This document shows, piece after piece, positions 6,408 through 8,730 of a stretch of 8,730 bases of DNA. Under the pieces are notes generated by a model. That model ran no database searches. It was given only the letters and a program-made list of their open reading frames with translations, and was not told where the DNA came from. Each line of letters starts with the position of its first letter. The stretch's first letter is position 1. The position numbers were made by a program, and so were the translations under genes. The DNA comes from Minisyncoccota bacterium (GTDB taxonomy: Bacteria > Patescibacteriota > Minisyncoccia > UBA6257 > HR35), in the NCBI GenBank assembly GCA_938048445.1, contig CALIVE010000055.1, forward strand, positions 1 to 8,730, written 5' to 3'.

Positions 6408-7874
6408 TTAAACTTCATTTATTGAAAGTAAAATTGAAACTTTCTTTAATCTTTTACTTTCTTTTATTAATTCATCAAAAGTCAGTGGGTTTTCATGTAA
6501 CCATTCTCTACTGATATCTAGGTGATATTTTTTCTTATTAATTTGATGAATATTAAAGTTTAATTTTTTTTTTGGATTGTTAGTGATATTCAATATTAAT
6601 GCTAATCTAAAACAAACAATTAAGGGAAAATCCTTAGAAACAAATTTAGAAATTATTTCAGTTAAAGATCCTTTCTGAGAATAAACTAATTTCCCAAGAA
6701 AGTTACGCTCTATTTTGCTAAATCCTGGCATTTCAGAATTATTTATTATGTAGGCTGAGTGTTTTTGGTAATCAACTCTACTTAGACTAAGACCGATATT
6801 ATATATTTGTGAAGCCCATAAAATAAATTGTCTTTGCGAGTTATTCAAATAACAGTCAGCTGCAAACTTTAGAACTATTTTTTTTAATTTTTTTTGTTCT
6901 GTCTTATCTAAAGAAAATCTTTTTACTAAACTAAGTATTGAATTTTCTTGAATATCTCTAATTTTCTTTTCACCACACATTTCAAGTAAAATTCCTTCTC
7001 TCATAGCACCATCAGCTACAAAAAGTTTTTTAATTTTAAGTCGCTTGAATAGCGCAGTTAAAATAACTAATCCACCTTTTAAAACATGCACTCTTGACTG
7101 TTTGACTTTTCCAGAGACAAAAAGATTAGATTTAGGCTTCAATAAGTAATTTTTTACGGAATTAAGGCTGTCTTTATTTATATGTTCGGGTGAGCCACCT
7201 AACTCAACTGATAAATCAAAAATTGCATTTATAGTTCCAGATGAACCAAATGCGTCTGTCCAAACTTCTTTTTTAAACTTAACAGTTATGTCTTGAATAT
7301 GATTTTCAGTTTTTTTTACTGCAAAATTGAATTGGTCTAAATTAAAGTTTTTGTCAGAAAAGTATTTTTTTGTGTGTGTAACACAACCCATCAAAATACT
7401 TGTTAAATTTATAATTTTTCTCTTATTGCCTAATATAATTTCTGTTGACCCTCCTCCGATATCTATAGCTAAAATATTTTCATCAGAATTCCGAGTTAAT
7501 GAGCTGTTAATCCCCTTAAAAATAAGTCTAGCCTCTTCTTCTCCAGATATTATTTCGATAGGAAAACCAAGAGTCTTTTCAAACTTCTTTAAATATTTAG
7601 ATATATTTTTTGCGACTCTAAATGTGCTTGTTGCAAGTACTTTGACATTTTTTTTTGGCAAAAACTTAATTTGTTGATTGATTTTTTTTAACGCTACTTC
7701 TGCTCTATTTATTGATTCCTGACCTAAAAGGTTTTTATCATCAAGACCATAAGCTAATTGAACATTTTCTTTAAATGAAAAAGTGGTGTGAAATTGATTA
7801 TTCACTACTTTACCAATTAATAAACGAAAACTATTTGAACCCAAGTCAACAGTTGCAAGATAAGTTTTATCCAT
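6408..7874 (-). CDS. ppx: Exopolyphosphatase, Ppx/GppA family
   Basis: Ppx releases orthophosphate from the ends of polyphosphate; some relatives (GppA) also hydrolyse pppGpp. The 488-residue length is normal. The ASKHA-type N-terminal domains show TVDLGSNSFRLLIGKV (8-23, phosphate-1 loop), ATSTFRVAKN (81-90), SGEEEARLIFKGI (110-122), the phosphate-2 loop LAIDIGGGSTEIILG (135-149) and DAFGSSGTINAI (207-218). The C-terminal HD-like helical domain (about 310-488) includes IGLSLSRVDYQKHSAYI (360-376) and MPGFS (382-386). All catalytic glycines and acids expected in these motifs are present. The ATG at 7874 has a good promoter 34 nt upstream but no clear Shine-Dalgarno. The order ppx then ppk is the reverse of the E. 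coli operon. Ppx is preferred over GppA because of the adjacent ppk. Confidence 0.93.
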   Translation of the reverse strand: MDKTYLATVDLGSNSFRLLIGKVVNNQFHTTFSFKENVQLAYGLDDKNLLGQESINRAEVALKKINQQIKFLPKKNVKVLATSTFRVAKNISKYLKKFEKTLGFPIEIISGEEEARLIFKGINSSLTRNSDENILAIDIGGGSTEIILGNKRKIINLTSILMGCVTHTKKYFSDKNFNLDQFNFAVKKTENHIQDITVKFKKEVWTDAFGSSGTINAIFDLSVELGGSPEHINKDSLNSVKNYLLKPKSNLFVSGKVKQSRVHVLKGGLVILTALFKRLKIKKLFVADGAMREGILLEMCGEKKIRDIQENSILSLVKRFSLDKTEQKKLKKIVLKFAADCYLNNSQRQFILWASQIYNIGLSLSRVDYQKHSAYIINNSEMPGFSKIERNFLGKLVYSQKGSLTEIISKFVSKDFPLIVCFRLALILNITNNPKKKLNFNIHQINKKKYHLDISREWLHENPLTFDELIKESKRLKKVSILLSINEV

Positions 7875-7907
7875 ATGTGAATTTAATTTTAAGACTAAGA
7901 GTACAAA

Positions 7908-7936
7908 ATTATAAAATTCTAAATCATAACATTCAA
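7908..7936 (-). promoter_or_regulatory. Sigma70 promoter for ppx(-ppk)
   Basis: On the minus strand, TTGAAT (7936-7931) and a perfect TATAAT (7913-7908) are separated by exactly 17 bp. The start point would be near 7901, giving a leader of about 27 nt to the ppx ATG. This is the best promoter match in the window. Confidence 0.6.
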
Positions 7937-8057
7937 AATATCTAGCAAAAGAATTTTAAAAATAATTTATCGCCCTTTAAATGAATTAATTATTTGAGCA
8001 AATTAAAATATGCATGGGGTGTTACATACATAGGTAGCATAGAACGTATAGTCAAAG

Positions 8058-8073
8058 TAATCTAATTAGATTA
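8058..8073. promoter_or_regulatory. Perfect 16-bp palindrome TAATCTAATTAGATTA
   Basis: All 16 bases read the same on both strands. It lies about 185 bp upstream of ppx in the gene-free stretch 7875-8501. Its first half TAATCTAA also occurs at 127-134 in the other repeat-rich region. It has the form of a dimeric repressor site, but the protein is unknown; a chance AT-rich palindrome is the alternative. Confidence 0.35.
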
Positions 8074-8136
8074 AGTAAAAACTACAGCTGCAGCACAGAT
8101 AAATTTGTAGCAGTAATAGATTTAACCAAAGACTTT

Positions 8137-8158
8137 AGTGTACAACAGAGTGTACAAC
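8137..8158 (+). repeat. Direct repeat AGTGTACAAC x2, 12-bp period
   Basis: AGTGTACAAC occurs at 8137-8146 and 8149-8158, starting 12 bp apart, about 70-90 bp from the 13-mer core at 8228. The 12-bp period is the same as that of the TGGTAC pairs at 142/154 and 8382/8394. It may be an arm-type site on the other side of the core. Confidence 0.4.
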
Positions 8159-8185
8159 TGTGGGATTTTTAGGGTGTAAATTAAA

Positions 8186-8215
8186 GCTAGAAGCTTATTT
8201 TTATTGGCTTCTAGC
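8186..8215. terminator. 9-bp perfect stem-loop next to the att-like core
   Basis: GCTAGAAGC (8186-8194) and GCTTCTAGC (8207-8215) pair perfectly around a 12-nt loop, TTATTTTTATTG. Read on the minus strand, it starts 9 nt after the CGCCA-like end at 8225-8229, where a tRNA transcription terminator would be expected. There is no T-run after the stem, so the terminator function is uncertain. Confidence 0.45.
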
Positions 8216-8224
8216 CTAATAAAT

Positions 8225-8240
8225 TGGCGGAAGGTGTGAC
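8225..8240 (-). repeat. Right copy of the tRNA-Ser-3'-end-like direct repeat (att-like core)
   Basis: The minus strand reads GTCACACCTTCCGCCA, which includes the 13-mer found at 1-13 and a complete CCA, exactly like the acceptor end of a class II tRNA. The upstream minus-strand bases (TTCGGTA) only approximate a T-loop and the T-stem does not pair, so no tRNA gene is present. A tRNA 3' end without its tRNA is the usual signature of an integrase attachment site at the far end of an element. Confidence 0.5.
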
Positions 8241-8266
8241 TACCGAACTTTTTCTCTATATTTAAT

Positions 8267-8377
8267 AATGGAGGTCAATGGAGGATGTATTTTTGTCTTT
8301 TTAACAGTAAAAAAAATCATTCTGAAGGCATTAGTGGTCAATGGAGGACAATGGAGAACAATGCAAGACAATAAAAA
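8267..8377 (+). repeat. 10-bp phased CAATGGAGGA-like repeats (possible integrase arm sites)
   Basis: AATGGAGG occurs at 8267-8274 and 8277-8284. After a 54-bp interval, the tandem units TCAATGGAGG (8338), ACAATGGAGA (8348), ACAATGCAAG (8358) and ACAATAAAAA (8368) follow with an exact 10-bp step. This places each unit on the same face of the helix. The array begins 110 bp from the start of the core, as does the array at 111 relative to position 1. The 10-bp period does not favour a coding origin. Confidence 0.5.
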
Positions 8378-8415
8378 AGTGTGGTACTAAGTGTGGTACT
8401 GGGAGTACCACACTT
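8377..8415. terminator. Three copies of AAGTGTGGTACT forming a 12-bp hairpin; terminator and/or arm sites
   Basis: AAGTGTGGTACT is repeated at 8377-8388 and 8389-8400, and its exact complement lies at 8404-8415. The last two form a 12-bp perfect stem with a GGG loop followed by TTCTT on the plus strand. On the minus strand the outer copy can pair instead and is followed by six T, which suits a terminator for the lrgB transcript ending at 8502. The first two copies contain the TGGTACTA-N4-TGGTAC motif also seen at 142-159. Terminator and integrase-arm readings are not exclusive. Confidence 0.55.
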
Positions 8416-8501
8416 TTCTTAAATGATAAATATGTTGCACATAATTTTTTTTTGAAAATAGTTGGTAAATTTAACTGATTATTTGATTTTTGATGATGTT
8501 T

Positions 8502-8730
8502 TCAAAAAACATCAAGAAAATGAAACAATAAAGGTAAAAGAATAGCGGTTGCTATACCACTTAGCCCCATCGCTAAAGCAGCAAATGCTCCTGCTTTTTT
8601 ATCTTTTGTAAGTGCGCGAGCTGTACCAATACCATGACTTGCAAGACCAAAAGCGAAACCTCTAGCAGCCATATTTTTTATTTTAAATAAATCAAATAAG
8701 AATGTTCCAAATGCTGCTCCAACAATTCCA
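8502..8730 (-). CDS. lrgB: LrgB/CidB-family membrane protein, C-terminal 75 residues (partial)
   Basis: The gene enters from the right edge, and only its last 75 codons and the TGA stop are inside. Translation gives GIVGAAFGTFLFD, then AARGFAFGLASHGIGTARAL (21-40 of the visible part), KKAGAFAALAMGLSGIATAI and a hydrophobic tail ending FLDVF. The ASHGIGTARA block, followed by GAF and LSGI, is diagnostic of LrgB. Two hydrophobic segments are visible, at roughly 24-38 and 47-70. Family members work with LrgA. They were described as antiholin-like regulators of murein hydrolase activity, and some act as pyruvate or glycolate transporters. Which role applies cannot be told from this end. A hairpin at 8377-8415 probably terminates its transcript. 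It lies outside the block bounded by the 13-bp repeats. Confidence 0.88.
   Translation of the reverse strand, partial: GIVGAAFGTFLFDLFKIKNMAARGFAFGLASHGIGTARALTKDKKAGAFAALAMGLSGIATAILLPLLFHFLDVF

Noticed and set aside
7327..7677. 116-codon open frame on the plus strand
   Set aside because: It is antisense to the conserved N-terminal domains of ppx; its hydrophobic residues follow from complementing the ppx codons.
7980..8180. Degraded integrase coding sequence upstream of ppx
   Set aside because: I translated the plus-strand frames by eye and found frequent stops and no integrase motif; only the repeats and palindromes can be supported.
8225..8310. Possible tRNA-Ser gene on the minus strand
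   Set aside because: Only the acceptor 3' end and an approximate T-loop are present. The T-stem does not pair and no anticodon or D arm can be found, so it is at most a tRNA-end fragment.
8267..8400. CRISPR-like tandem repeats
   Set aside because: The units are 10-12 bp, contiguous and imperfect, with no spacers of uniform length and no cas genes.

Overview
The window is AT-rich (roughly 30% GC by eye) with dense, short-spaced genes. It looks like a small-genome planktonic proteobacterium. The polyphosphate kinase reads like a beta/gammaproteobacterial Ppk1 (the stretch around residues 147-174 is typical), and an OM43-like Methylophilales bacterium is my best guess. The taxonomic call is tentative.

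Layout. Positions 1-235 carry no gene but hold a tRNA-3'-end-like 13-mer and short phased repeats. Positions 2453-236 on the minus strand form a tight three-gene operon: a PlcP-type metallophosphoesterase, a GT4 glycosyltransferase split by a one-base frameshift in a run of ten A, and diacylglycerol kinase DgkA. Divergent from it is an OlsB-type ornithine N-acyltransferase (2649-3443), followed by arsH (3578-4231), both on the plus strand. Convergent to arsH, on the minus strand, are ppx (7874-6408) and then ppk (6339-4291). Positions 7875-8501 are gene-free but rich in palindromes, direct repeats and hairpins, including a second copy of the 13-mer. The window closes with the C-terminal end of an LrgB-family membrane protein (8730-8502).

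How the genes fit together. Nearly every gene between the two 13-mers concerns phosphorus economy. PlcP would strip phosphate headgroups from phospholipids to give diacylglycerol. The glycosyltransferase would turn that diacylglycerol into a phosphorus-free glycolipid, and DgkA could return it to phosphatidate. OlsB starts synthesis of ornithine lipids, another phosphorus-free class. Ppk and Ppx store and release phosphate as polyphosphate. ArsH fits the arsenic exposure that accompanies high-affinity phosphate uptake. This is an inference from family membership and gene order.

Most interesting signal. The block is bracketed by two directly repeated tRNA-end-like sites at 1-13 and 8228-8240. 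Each is followed at a similar distance, in the same orientation, by 10-bp-phased repeats and then by the same motif, TGGTACTA-N4-TGGTAC. This looks like two ends of related integrative elements at a tRNA gene. The phosphorus-stress module may therefore be, or have been, a mobilisable cargo block without its own integrase.
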